Shown here piece after piece: positions 50,421 through 63,800 of a stretch of 64,000 bases of DNA; position 1 is the stretch's first letter; every line of letters starts with the position of its first letter. A program made the position numbers and the translations under genes. Source of the DNA: Rostratula benghalensis (lineage: Eukaryota > Chordata > Aves > Charadriiformes > Rostratulidae); the NCBI GenBank assembly GCA_013399305.1, contig VXAI01000164.1, positions 179,501-243,500 on the forward strand, in the 5' to 3' direction. The notes under the pieces were generated by a model. It made no database searches. It was given only the letters and a program-made list of their open reading frames with translations, and was not told the origin of the DNA.

Positions 50421-50676
50421 AAGGGAGGGGAGGGGAGGGGAAGGGAAGGGAAGGGAAGGGAAGGGAAGGGAAGGGAAGGGAAGGGAAGGGAAGGGAAGGG
50501 AAGGGANNNNNNNNNNNNNNNNNNNNNNNNNNNNNNNNNNNNNNNNNNNNNNNNNNNNNNNNNNNNNNNNNNNNNNNNNNNNNNNNNNNNNNNNNNNNNN
50601 NNNNNNNNNNNNNNNNNNNNNNNNNNNNNNNNNNNNNNNNGGGAAGGGAAGGGAAGGGAAGGGAAGGGAAGGGAAG
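50421..50676 (+). repeat. (GGGAA)n purine array interrupted by an assembly gap
   Basis: The array begins as GGGAGGGGAGGGG and becomes a regular five-base GGGAA repeat. It enters the gap at 50507-50640 (134 N), leaves it with the same repeat, and ends near 50676. The known part is pure on one strand in purines. GGG runs with two-base loops fit the classical G-quadruplex motif, and the mirror symmetry also allows triplex DNA. The true length is unknown because the gap lies inside it. Reading frames through it are artefacts. Confidence 0.97.
50507..50640. other. Assembly gap (134 N)
   Basis: Undetermined bases lying wholly inside the (GGGAA)n array, so the gap probably contains more of that array. 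Confidence 0.99.
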
Positions 50677-52961
50677 AGATTCTGGTAGTCCTGCCGTCTC
50701 TGAATGGGTGAAAATCTAATAGCTTAAGTTTGATGCCTTGCCCGTGTGGGTCTAAGCTGTTATCCCCACTAAGGAGGGTGCTGGCATGTCTAACTTGAAT
50801 TAGTGTAATGCACTAATGAATCACATTGCACTGCAAATTCAAGATATTTCCAAGGCTGGAAAATATTTAGTTTCCTCTAACAATGACAGTTTTACTGGTT
50901 ACTTCTTCTGAACCTTTCCTGGTGGACTCCCAACTCGTTGCTATTGCAGAGAAACAGGAAAGCAGAGCTTGGCTGTGAGCTCAAGGAGGAGGACTGTACC
51001 CTGCCAGGGCACTTCAGCTCCCCTACTCTCTGAAGGAGTGCTGGGGCTTCATTTAGAGATCTTCCAGGCTTGCGGATGAGTACCACACATTATTGTCTGT
51101 GGTTCAAATTTTCTGAAACCAATTCTGGTTTCAAATAGCTTAGTCTTACATACCTGAGATAAAAAAAAAGAAATGATAGTATTTTACTTTGGCAGCTTTT
51201 AATAAAAATTCTTTTATGCTAGCAAACAAATACTGTTTTCATCCTCTGCCTGTGCATCAACATTTGTCTCTGAAACACTTTAGATATAGCATAAGAAATG
51301 GAGTTTCTGCATTAACCACGACCAACAAGTGCAGTTGTTGTGAACCTTTGCTTCACAACACTTCCTAAAACACAAACAGTTGTGGCACTTACATACTTCA
51401 TTTATAATCTCATCACTGTGTATATGGATTTAATTGCAAACTGTGTGATATATCATTATGACTCTTATAGTGTAGAAATAGCGTATAAAAATCAGATTGA
51501 GTCCTTTATTTATACTTGTCAAGAACCAGATGACAGAAAACATCTTCTTTAAGGAATGAATACTGCTAGTGTTTCCTGGGAACCCCTTTCACCAAACAGT
51601 GGGAATGTTTCTTGTTCTTATTTTCACATCTGCAATGTTAGAGCCAAGAAAATGTCAGTAGCTCCATTATTATGAATCCCTGCTTTCAAGGATTAATAAT
51701 CTCACAGATACTCAACACACAGGCAAAAGCATTTGAAACTCAAATTTGGCGTAAAAATTTGTAACCCATGAGCAAAGCTTACTTCTGCAAGATGATCTCT
51801 GCAGTTTTGAATCTGAGAGGACTCTCAAGGTGCCTGCAATTTTGAAATATTTTTTGAGTCAGTTGTTTGGAAATGACACAATCTCACTTGCTATCTGTCA
51901 AGAGCTCATTTGTATGTCTTAATCTCTGAATAGAGAAAAAAATGGTGGTTTACTTTTTATGTGTTCTTGCTTTTCTAATAGCCTTTCCTCTAGATGCCAA
52001 GGAAAGGGAGATGGTGAAGACCAATTGGTACTGCAGAATCTGTCCCTCACTTCTAAATTTATCCATTAAATATTCCAGTCTCTCATTGTTCAAAGCCTCT
52101 TTATATGTAGCTGAGTAGTATGTGTAAGGAATACAATGCAGGAAAATGTCATTGCATAAAGAAACCAAAACCCCATGTAACTTCCCCAAGCACTGGAATA
52201 AAAAAGGTCTAGTTTACTGTGGGTTTTGTTTTGAATTTAATCAAGGGAAGAGAAAGGAAGGGAAGTTCGTATTTTTATAAAATTATGATCTGTAACTAAA
52301 TTTTTTCTCATAGCTAGACATTTATACTGTCTCTTTCATTCTCTCTCCCTCTTGCCCTTTCTTTTCTCCCACATAGATTTTAATTAGTTCTTTCCCTGCC
52401 TGTTTTAATGAATTTGGCTGAAATTTGTATCCTTGACATCTATTCCCTTCTTCCTGTTAGAATTTTTTCTTTTAAATTGGTGAATATGTTTGAAAAATAT
52501 TGCCAGGTATTCGTATTTGCACATAATTAAAAGCACACACAGTGGAAATACACAAACCTCATTAGATTAGAAAAGCAGGTTTAAAAAAGCCCTCTGGCTC
52601 CCAGCTTTCATGTGACATTATCTCAGTTGTCCAAGAATGCTAAATAATCTAAGATCCTGCAATAGTAGTGTGACTTTCTCATCAATCATTGCATGATGAT
52701 CTTTGGGCACCTATGTAAATAAACCAAGGTGCCAAATGTGGGGAAACATGCCCAGTTTCATTTTATTATGCAACTGGCAAGTTGCTAAATTACAGAAGTG
52801 TTGGTGAAGTTGAATTTGAACAGATGTTTTTTTGTGGTGGCCTAAGATTTTGCCTCAAAATCCAGAACTTGGTAGCATTCAGAACACCCACACTGTTGCT
52901 GTTGATGGTGATGGAGTACAGTGTGGTTCAGCTTCTTCCAGGGACCTGACATCCCTCCTTT
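50677..52961. other. AT-rich stretch without a recognised gene
   Basis: Only short chance frames and no recognised repeat. Confidence 0.5.
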
Positions 52962-53225
52962 GCATTTCTGGACTGTTGGTTTAAATAATTCACTTGTTCT
53001 GTATTCATGCATTTACTGCCTCCCTCATTCACCTATCAAAGTATGAACAAACTTCCTGAAGTTATCACTTCGTATTTCAGCTTTTAAAACGTGGCATTTC
53101 TGGACTTTTGGTTTAAATAATTCACTTGTTCTGTATTCATGCATTTACTGCCTCCCTCATTCACCTATCAAAGTATGAACAAACTTCCTGAAGTTATCAC
53201 TTCGTATTTCAGCTTTTAAAACGTG
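52962..53225 (+). repeat. Nearly perfect 132-bp tandem duplication
   Basis: Two units start with GCATTTCTGGACT at 52962 and 53094. The period is exactly 132 bases. I see one clear mismatch (GACTGTTGG against GACTTTTGG), and a third partial start, GCATTTCAGGACTTTT, occurs at 53226. The near identity indicates a recent duplication or an assembly artefact. The unit has no open frame and matches no family I know. Confidence 0.95.
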
Positions 53226-54710
53226 GCATTTCAGGACTTTTGCACAAACTGTCTTGGCTGCTGCTCCTTCTGTTAAGCCATGGCATGACAGGTGCCTGGA
53301 ATCCGAAATGCAAATGGGGGAAAGCAGCAGGCATTTGATACACTCGTCCATGCACGTACTGCTGCAAGTCATCAGTCAAGCTGGATGCTAAACATTGCAG
53401 GCTAGACAGCTTGAGTAGGAAGTGCATGCTTTCATGAGGAGTACTCTTTATTCGCTCGTTAAACTGATACAACTGAATCAGAAACAGCCAAAGTGAGTTC
53501 ATGATTAATGTGTTAAGGGCAACCTGCTCTGATTCTGACATAATGGCTACCCTTTTCCAGTTGAGGAAAGGGGCTAAGTGAAATACGGGGATTTCTGCGC
53601 GTGGAACATATATTTGAGTTGAAATGATGCTGGCTTAGAATGATAAAAGTCTCTAAGATCATAACTTGTATTTGGATAGACCTTTGGACTTCAGAATGTA
53701 CTCAAGAGTATCTGCAATAAAAAATGTGGGCCGGCCAAACTCAAAAGTCTCCCTCTCCCTAAGTACTGGCCACACCAAACAATAAAGCCACATGCCTGCA
53801 ATGAGAAGCTGAACGTGTGGAGAGAAATATCAAGTGAGATAATACTTACCTGGCATAGACCTGCATGTCATTCCAGGTCAGTGCTTTAATAATATAGAAA
53901 AAATAGAAAGTTACATCACAGGTGATCTTCAGATAACCTCAGTGAGAAAAGCCTAAGACAAAGAATCTGATTGAATAAAGCTCCTGAGTGCTTTGGCTTC
54001 AATTAGAGTACTCATGTACTTAAACAAGCTGGAGTCTCCTGCTAAGTGATGACCTCAGAAGGAAAAGAGAACACAGGATATTCGAGTGCTGAGAAAGGTT
54101 CAAAACCTATAGTAGATCCCCTGTATGGCCTTCTACCTTCCCAGAGAGTGCTTTAGGGACTAATCTGGTGTTAACTGAAACTATTCATAGAACTCATACT
54201 TTTAGTAATGAAGATTTCCTATTATTTTCAGGTTGGGGGAATTTGCTGTGTAAAAATAGATTCTGCTGCAAGACTGACAAGATAGCTTTAGTATAATCAT
54301 GATCAAAAACTCCAGACCTGGAGAACTTTAATAAAGTGGAAAAGTCTAGGCAGTTTTTTAGTGGCTGGTAAGTAAGTTACCTGTATGTCGATGGCAGGTA
54401 ACAGTGCTCATCTTCTCCAGCAGTTTTGTAGCATAATGTATCATCTGCTCTTGTCTGTAGAAATCACCCCAAAAACCGCATGAGATATTTTGCTTGTACA
54501 TTTTTTTCTGCTTGAATTATGCTGGTATAAAACTGGTGGAATAGAGAGAAGCATCAGGACGTCTGTCATCAACGCCCATACCAATATGACAAACATTAAA
54601 AAGCTCCAGTTCCTCAGTAGTGTAGAGAATGAGCGCTGCAGTGGATTGTATTTCTGGTACTATTATTACAGAGACTTGTAAGAAGCATACATGCTGTGGA
54701 TAAAATGGGT

Positions 54711-54840
54711 ATGGAATCACAGAGGCTAATGATAGAAAAAGGCCACTTATGTCAACTGCTACATTTCCCTGCTGATATAGGATTGTTCCCAATGAGATAT
54801 GGTGTATTTTTAGTGCTTTGTCCAGTCTGGTTTTATATGT
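54711..54840 (-). mobile_element. Ancient CR1 3' fragment
   Basis: Contains ATGGAATCACAGAGGC, ATATAGGATTGTTCCCAAT and TTAGTGCTTTGTCCAGTCTG in this order. This matches the reverse complement of an old amniote CR1 type (tacaggattgttccctacag, ttaatgctttgtccagtct). It is much more diverged than the CR1 copies at 38-40 kb. Confidence 0.65.
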
Positions 54841-57800
54841 AAATAATAAAGATTGTCAGTCATAAAGGAGACTGAAATAGTTTTGTTCTAGTTTTCTCCT
54901 CCTCTTCCCTCCCTTCTCCCCTCCCTAGTTTCTTATTCAGGCTAAATGAGAACAGGAAAGACATCCATACATTTTTCCCTTTTTTTTTTTTTTTTCTGTT
55001 CTCTCCTCTTCTTTCTGCTGTTTGACCCTCTTCAGAGACAGGATTTCTCTGACCTGATTTTAAAAAAAATGTATTTCGACCATTCAGTTTTATATGCTTC
55101 TCTATAACAGGTCTGATTTAGGAGGCTCTTCAAAATGTGGATGCTCAGTTTAACAGGAAACAACCTACTTGCAAGCTAACCTGGAGAATAAGTAATAAAC
55201 AAAGCAGTGATTTCTGCTCAGATAGGAACTGAAGCAAAGCATTTGAGTATGCTTTCATGTTACTGTGTCTCACATTATCTTACGAGTTGCTGAGGGTATA
55301 TTCACTGTCCACCTGTTTGTTTTTCATTGCCTTCCAGAATAGTGAGCTACAATGTGGTTTATCTTGAAATCAAGTATAACACATCAGAAAAAGCAATTTA
55401 AAAACAATACAAAGTTGTCTTTTTAGTATAGAAAGAGAACTGCATATGTGCTGCAGTATTTTTGTACAAATACCCTTTCATGTTTGGAAGAACTATTAAC
55501 CTTTTTTGACTTAGCACCCTTAGATAGTTGCATTTCGAGTGGACATTAACTGCTATGACAACATTCAGAATATGAAGGTCTTGACGTGGAACTCATCTGT
55601 ATTAGGAAACAAACTTGTCCTCAGTGGTTTGTCATTGCATGTGCCATCAAGTCAAGTGGAGAGGCTGAGGAATTACAGCTGAGGTATCTTGATGAGTGAA
55701 TGGCCCTCAGCATACTGTATCTTTGATCCATACGCAGTCACATCTCTGCTTTGAATCTGGTGAGTATAACACCTTCTAGTCAGTGAAACAACGGGCAAAT
55801 TAATGCCCTCTTTGTTCCTGATGGGAAAACCCCATCTAAATGGTAGCCTGAATAAGAACACAGAGAACAAAAAGACCTAGAGACTAATTTAATACCAGCC
55901 AAGCATGCATGTCCTGTCTGCAGCAAAAGAAACAGAGAGGGAGATGGAAAATGAGGACACACCAAAAAATTACTTGTCATCTGCTGTTAAAATAAAGCTG
56001 GGGAGACAGAGAGAGCGAGATATCAAGGGAAAAAAGAACTTGTGGTATGGACTGTGTTGGCTGAAAAGAGTCTTGAAATAGAAACTGCGTCCTATTGTCC
56101 ATCCATTGAGTTCAGGGAAATAGGGGTCCTGACATCTTCTTTCAATAATCAGCCTTGCACAAAGCACCCAGCTCCAGTACAACCTTCATTTCCCAATAGA
56201 AACAACCCTCAAGGTACCTGATATTGGCTAGCTGCTGTGGTTGTTTTGAGAGGGGAAAAAAAAAAAAAAAAAAAAAAAAAGAAGCTGCTTTTTTTTCAGA
56301 ACTAAAAAAAGGCAAAGCAGAAGGTGGTTATCTAATCCCCATTATCCCTCAGTGGCAGACTGTAGTGTCCAACCACTTTGGGAAGCCCTCCCAGAAGCTG
56401 CTGCGAGTGAAATGGTCCTCAGCCCTTACTTCAACTTATTCCCAATTTACACCAGGGAGAGAAGAAACAGTATCCAGGAAGATGAAGAGAACCTGTGCAA
56501 AGAATAAAAATAATCAGTGATGGAGAGCAAAAATGTACTGGAAATGGATGACTACTGGAGACAACTGCCATCATCTTCCTCTGGAACTTTGGAGTTGCTA
56601 GAGAGAAATGAGTCTGTCTAACTTCATAATTTTAGGCCAAAAGACTTCAGGCATATGGAGTAATTAATAGATAGTGATCCATTTCTTTCTGAGAACTGCT
56701 AGTACTTGTTTCCTTTCTCTCGTGGTGTTAGTAGCACCCCACTTCACCAGGCCACAGCTCAGAAACATTCCCACAGTTGCTAGTGGACTTATCCTAGTGA
56801 TATTTCAGCACGATACAGAAATACTTCCATCTGTCTAAGGAAATGAAGCGCAGAGGCTAAGAGCAGGATTAATCTTGCATAACTTTACATGTCACATTGA
56901 GACTCTAGTATCAGCAGAGCCACAGAGCTGCTTTTTGGCCACAACTTCTCCAACTTTTTCAGGCATGTAAATAAGCTGAGACATGACACAGTGTTTGTAT
57001 CCCCATCAATGGTAAAGGGAATACAAATAATTTTCTCATACGTACATGCTTGCACTGTAGAGGGCTGAATTCACATAGGTCTCTCCCAGCCAAAAATCTG
57101 CTTATGGGCACGTGGGAACAGGGGTGGAAGCTGGAGCTGGGATCCTGGTCTCCCAGAAACCAGAACAGTAGCTCTGAATTTATAGCTGTATGTAGTTCCT
57201 CATGTTTGTGACATTGATTTCTGTACCTACAGTGTAATAGTCAGTTTATTCATTTATTTCTAATAGAATGCTCACTGATAGCCAGGTTCAGGCAAGCAGG
57301 AAAATCACATCTGTGTCTTAGCAACAGAAAACTGTGGTAAAATGCTCACCAGTAACCTCATACTGTTGTCCTTCCATTCACAGGAGAAGTGAATGTTTTT
57401 AAAATCAGTTCAGATTTGTGAAATGTCGTATTATTTTTTTTTTAAATCTAATGGTTGCTGACCCAACTTCTTCGATATCTTGACAGCTTGATTTTTATTT
57501 TTCATCATCTTCCATCTTGCCATGCTACCTTAATAGCTTTCCTCCTTGGCTTGCTGTTGCATGGCTGCCTTTCTGAGTGTGGTCTTTACCAGTATCTTTC
57601 CCAAGAAATGTGTCTTTTGCTGCTTTCCTCCCACTGTGATTATAGGATGCATTTTACAAACTGAGTGCTAAGGTCTTTATGTGCTCTGTCTATAATAGTC
57701 ATCCATATTCCCTTAACTCTTTTTTTTTTTCCTTTTAATTTTTAACAACTCACTTCATAGCCCTCATGTCCCATTTTGTCTTCTATCACACGAAGACCAA

Positions 57801-60800
57801 CATTTTGATTTCTTCAGCGTATTTGTGTTTCCATGGCGAAGAGAATATTATCATCTTTTCTTGTGGCTTACGAACCTCAAATGGTATAAACTGCAGATTG
57901 ACTTTTTAATCTTTTTGCACATTTTTCTGTCTTGAATCCTTTCTGTTAAATTTAAATACATTTTAATCCCAGGTGATTAGTAGATATCTACATTTCAAGG
58001 CCAAATAAAATAGTAGTCTGACTTCAAGAAATTTTCACCCAGCTACCCCTAACCTGGGTTCAACATCTTGTATTTGCCTAAAGCATGTCTTCCAGAAAGT
58101 CACCTGGGCTTGAGATAAAGGATTCACCTTTTCATGTGGTAGTTTGTGCAAATGATTAATCATTATATAAAACATGGTGCCTTATTTCTCATTTGAATTT
58201 TTCCAGATTTAACTCCCAGATATTGATTCTCGTTTGGCTTCTGCTTGATTTAAGTACATAAGGTACTTATAATAAAACAGTATTCAATCTTCCCTTTGAC
58301 AGGCTAAACATATGGAGCTCTTCAAGTCTCTCACTCTATGCTCTTCCGGAACCAAATCAGGGAAGTGAATTATGTTGCACTCAGTGCGTTACAGGGGAAA
58401 CAGTGCAAGAGTGTTTTGCGCAGAAACTTTGTGCTTCATCAGGGCTTGAGTGTGAAGGAAAAAGAGTAGGAGAGGGATACTAGCCAGGGCAGAAGACAGA
58501 CAGATCCTTAGGCCAGCTGCAAAGAAAATCATCTGGGGATGAAACCAAGACTGCACGTGTGCCAGAGCTCTGTAGGTACTCACCTGCTGTTCTGGAAAAG
58601 AGGCACAAGGCAGTGACTGCCGACAATATAACTAGCCTTTAGCTCTCTGCATCAGCTGGGGGTTTGACCCTAATGGGTCCAGAAGCTCACCTGGCAAGGA
58701 CAGAATCCAGATTTCTCTGCAATCTTGGCCAAGTAATCAGATGAAAACATTTACTTTTCACTGTAATGTGCTTTAGCTAGAATAAAGGGACTGTGTTACA
58801 GAGAAAAATGAAGTAGTTTTCATTTCATTCTCTTGAAAGCACTATTGTGTCAGTTATGTATCAAAAAGCATAAAACCTATCTGGAAGAGTATTAAGCCTC
58901 TACTCGTACTCTCATACCAAACTGAAAACATTACCTCATTCCTATGTATGTAGGTATTTTTCATTTGCTTGGCTATTTTGCTGCAGTTCTTTTTTAATAT
59001 ATGTTTGGGTTTAGTATTGTGCTTAAACATGCAAAATTACTAGATTACTTGATTTTTAAAAATTTTACAGAAAACACAGGATTAAGGACAAAATTCATGT
59101 ACAGCGTATATGCAATTCCCAAAGAGGATTATAAAAGATTGCTCCAAGGAAAGTATATTAGGGTGAGCAGGCCCAAGCTACAGGTTTAAGATTACAAGAT
59201 TAAACTTTTAAATATCACATTGCCTCCTCTGAAATAGCTGATGTGTGGTTAACTCTGTGTCCTTGTAGAATTTTAAAGCAAAACCAAAAATTAGTTTGGT
59301 GAGCCTAGAAAAATACCTTGAAGCATATGAGATTTTTCCAAGCTGGGCCAACTTGTTTTTTCTGGGTTGTATAGCAAGTCAGCTGCACCACATGAAATGT
59401 ATAAATACATGGAAAATTTTAAATATTGCCAAGACTGTTTGATGTGATAATCTATCCCTCTTGACTGTTGTGAACACATCCTATGTCTTGCATTTTCTTA
59501 AAGTGGCGTTTGATATAGTGATTCTGAGCTTGAGAGGTAAGGAGCTCTTTACTCCCATCCATAGGTAAAAAGGGAAAGAACAAGCATAGGATTGCTTTTT
59601 TATCTAGCAAAGTGCTTCAGAGAGGAGAAATCTCTTGCTATTACACAGTAGTAAACAGGGGAGGACGTGCAGCTCCCACTTGTGTAGAGCTGCTACCCAG
59701 GATTTCTCTTGCCACATAACACAACATATACTGAAAGGTGCTCACCTACAGCAGGTGAAGCAATATTACGGTTTGCCACCTCATGAACACTGACTTGCAT
59801 CCTTCTTCCTCCTCCTTTACTTATTGTGCTCCATCTCTACTTTCACCTGCATGGTCCTGACTCTTCCTTAGTGCTCTTTGGCTACTGCCATTAATTAATT
59901 CAGCTCCTTCGGTTGGGAAAAAATTATGGTTTTCTTTCTTTTTGATAGGTTACTTTTCTGCCCGGCCAGGAAATTGCACAGTGAGTCCAATGAGCCCCAG
60001 AGTTGACATATGCTTTGTTATGAGGCTGGGCTCCTCGCTCCCTTCCCTAGGCAGCAGTCATCCCTCACTGCCCCCTAACAAAAATGCACAAAAATTCACT
60101 GCCCAAAAATTCATGGAGTAACAGGGCAATGCTTGCTGGGTCTGCAGTCTGCCATGGCAATAGTTGCTTGAGAATTTTAGAAAAGCACTGGTACTTTCTC
60201 CTGAGACAGCTCCTCCACCACAGGCTCTCTGTGCTGGGTATCGCATAAAACGTGTGACAGCAGGCTTGGCCTTGGGGACCCAGAAGACATCACAGTACCT
60301 AAGGTGTCAAAGGACCTGGGTACCAAATGAGGAAAAAATCCCAGACACATCTCAAGTTGCAAGTCTTTCAGACAGGAGCTCCAAGGAGAAAAGTGTTCTT
60401 TGCTCCCCTTACTGGTGAATGAAGGAAAAGCCCAAACAATTTGGGCACAAATGACTGTGTGAAACTTCACACAGAAAAATAGCAGCAAACTTCAGGCCAG
60501 CTTTCCCAATTGGGAAATCCAAAAACCTTCAGGGATGGAAGAGGTTTTTTTCTAAGCCATAGGGAGCCATTGCAAGCTTCCTACTTACTGACCATTGGGA
60601 AGATGGACATGAGTGGTAAAGGGCCTGATGAGCATTGACATGTGGAAGATGGGAAAATGCACATGGATGGTGCATAGAAGCTACATTTACTGGTTGGGCA
60701 CCCACACATGGAATGTGTAAAATTAAGTTAACAGATTAAAGGTGCTCCAGGAAAACCTCTTATTCATTCATACAGAGAGTGTCTATGTTTTCCCAGGCTG

Positions 60801-63800
60801 ATGTTGTGTCCCCTTTCCTCCCCTCTTAAAACCTTTTTTCCTTGTTTTATGCCCAGGCTTGTGAGAAGGGAAGAGCTGCCTATACAGGACGTAGAAGTAT
60901 CTTCTGACTGCAAGGCTCAGCTGCAAGTATAAATTTTTTTTAGGAAGGACTCTCCTGTCATAGATGGTCAGCTGCAGCCTTCACTGCAGAGTTGTGTGTT
61001 CCTAGGCATGCAGGACCTTATAGATGCTCTTCACATTTATAAACTTAATTTGCATTACCGTGTGCTGAGTTCCACAAGAGTTTAATAGATTCTTTATTGC
61101 TGGGGACTTTTGTTACCAGATTAGGCAGATGTCCATTGAGTGTAGAGAGCTGTGTCTTCTCTAAATAATAGAATACAGTAGGCCAATAATTCCTGAGGAA
61201 TCACCCAGCCTTCATTGCTGCTTTTCTTTGCTGATTTCTTAACAGAGTAAAAGGTGGTAATATTAAAATCTGCCCAGTAAATACTTGATATAGTGCTTTA
61301 CAAACCCGGCACAGCACTTCAGGGCTTGGGAAATTTGAGGGACTCTACTACTGCTATCTGAGGAAATTTAGGATTACTTCATTATTTCAGGCTCCTTTTA
61401 AGTAATACCTCATGTATTGGAATAAGACTGAATGCATGTATACTAAAGGTCAGAAATCAGACTTTTGGCACTGACTCAGGCAGTTCTCAGTACCAACTTA
61501 TTCTTAGGATGAGAGTTTATGATTTCATGCTTTGGTCTTTTCATTGCCCCAGATGGCATGGTGTTCAGTCTCTCTCTTAGTTCATTAAGAAACAGGAAAA
61601 ATTCCTCCTACTTAATTTTCGTTTTCTCCCTTTTCTCTATCCTTACTAATGTGGCTTCTTAAAAAGTGCTGAAATCTAGAAAGCAGAAAGGGCATAATAT
61701 CAAATTTTAAACTGTTCATACTGACTCCTTTCAAAATGTTTTGTGTATCCAAAGGCATGTATAATTTCCAATCTTTTGACTAGCGCTCATTAGCAATTGT
61801 AAAGGTTGGCCCAGCTTTCTTTGGCCTGGACTTGAAAAGATGTGGTCTGGGTCTGGGCATGATAACCGTGTTATTGGAACTAAACAAGACATCTCAAGTC
61901 CCAAGTATCTGTTATAGTTCAAGTCAATGGACGGCACAAGGGCTTTGTTTTCCTTTACAGGCATGGTCACAGATAGTTGCCTTGCACATAAGGCAATTAG
62001 ACAAGTTCTCCTCAAAATACCCGTTATTTGGTATCAAAAGACCAGCTGACAAATTCATACCCACCAACATGACTATTAAAGCAAAATGTGTAATGCTCCC
62101 TCGAATATGACATATGCGTAGTCACTAAATTCAACAGCTCAAACACCTTCTCCCAGTGCTAGCTCTGCTCGGTTCCAGTTGGCTCCTTCAGTACAGTTTT
62201 GCAATACGCCAGCTATTTCACTTACAGCACAGAGGTGTATGCCTGAACATATTTGCAGGCCAGGAGGGGATTTTGGCTGGAGAGATTTATTTTTTGGAAC
62301 AGGGAGTTAGAAAAATCCTGTGTGGAATTGGCAGTGGTGGCTTGGTATGGGTTAAGGTGCCAATTCATCCATACTCTGCTTTTGACGGGTGGCAGGTAAG
62401 TGCTTTGCTGAGCAGGTTTCTGGGTCACCTCTGAAGTCAGCCCTACTTGCAGACACTGTGCATCTCCTGTGTGGATTTGGTGTATGCATGCAGCCTGGTA
62501 CATGTATAAAACAAAGCATCTGATGGAAGTGGAAGTGCCAGAATAAGAAAGGACTATGTTTTTCAGAAACAATTTTTCCAGCTGCCCTGTATATTCCTGT
62601 TTTGTATTTTTTGGGGTTTTTTTTTTTTTCCATAGACAGTATAGGGTGTGAGAGGAGAGAAGAAAATGACTGATGTTAAGTTCAGCTTGTGGATGAAAAG
62701 CCTGGCCTAGGTTTCAACTTTCATGGGAGGTTTGAGAAGTCTGTATCCCATTCTATTAAAAGTGACTGAATCTTGGAAGTTTATCTCAATTTCACATAAA
62801 TTTGAATAACCCAGAAATTTAAATCAAGTTACAAGAAAATTTTAAAGATATTTTGGATTCAGGAGTAGTTCTGTTTATAGATTCTCTTCCAGGCAGATTC
62901 CACATGCATTCAGGGAAGAGTTTAAGCTGTTCAACTGTCATTTGAAAAGTATTTTTAAAGAGACTGTCCTCTTGTTTCCTGGCTTGGGTTATAGTTGCAT
63001 TTCCAATGGAGAGAAACCCCAGCTGAGGATATGTGGACCCACAAGTAGAGCACTAGTGTTTGAGGGCATTCAGATCTAGATTTTTGTCCTGGCAGAAATA
63101 CAGAACCGAAATCTGGATTCACATCTCAAGCAATCCAGAATTTTTGAGGAGCCAATACTTATGGTTTGGAATTGGGCTGAAGTTCGGTTTTACAGGACCA
63201 ATAAATGAACTAAAGCATTGAAATGAATTACTACCAAAATCAACTTGCACTAAGCAATTATTAACTTCTTCAGTGAACAGAGCCAAAAAAAGATGTAATT
63301 TAAACTACCACTACATTCCCCCTACTTTTCTCCATCACATTCCAATATTGTTCTCTTATAATTTCTCTGAACTTATAGACTTAAAAAAAATGTTTGGTAA
63401 GCACAGTCATATGCTTTTCATCAATATTTTATTTTGAAACTTGGTGAAGATTTCTGTTGCACGATGAAAAATGTTTCTTTCTAAACATCATTTTCTAATG
63501 GACTTTTTTATGCCCCATAAAATGTGCTAATTTTTACTTGTCCTCTGCTGTCAATGAAACAAACTATTATTTCTTTCTGCAGAACCAAACTCCAAACAAG
63601 AATGTCTGGAATATCAAGAGTAATGATGTACAAAGTCCCTTCTGGCCCCAGCTTCTATTGAAAAATAATTGGATAAATTGGTGATGCTTACATTTCATCT
63701 AGCCCGCCACTGTGAGTAATTCCATGGTGTCTTCTTGGCCAATGCACAGCCATTTAAGCACTTGGTGAAAATCTATTTGGATGGACTTGGTGTAGGAATA

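Noticed and set aside
50397..50711. 104-codon frame of Gly-Arg-Glu-Gly-Lys repeats
   Set aside because: It is the translation of the (GGGAA)n array and includes the gap, so it is not a protein.
59550..61390. Weak MIR-like wording at 59550-59700 and 61260-61390
   Set aside because: Only short scattered similarities to the consensus were seen, too few to separate from chance.
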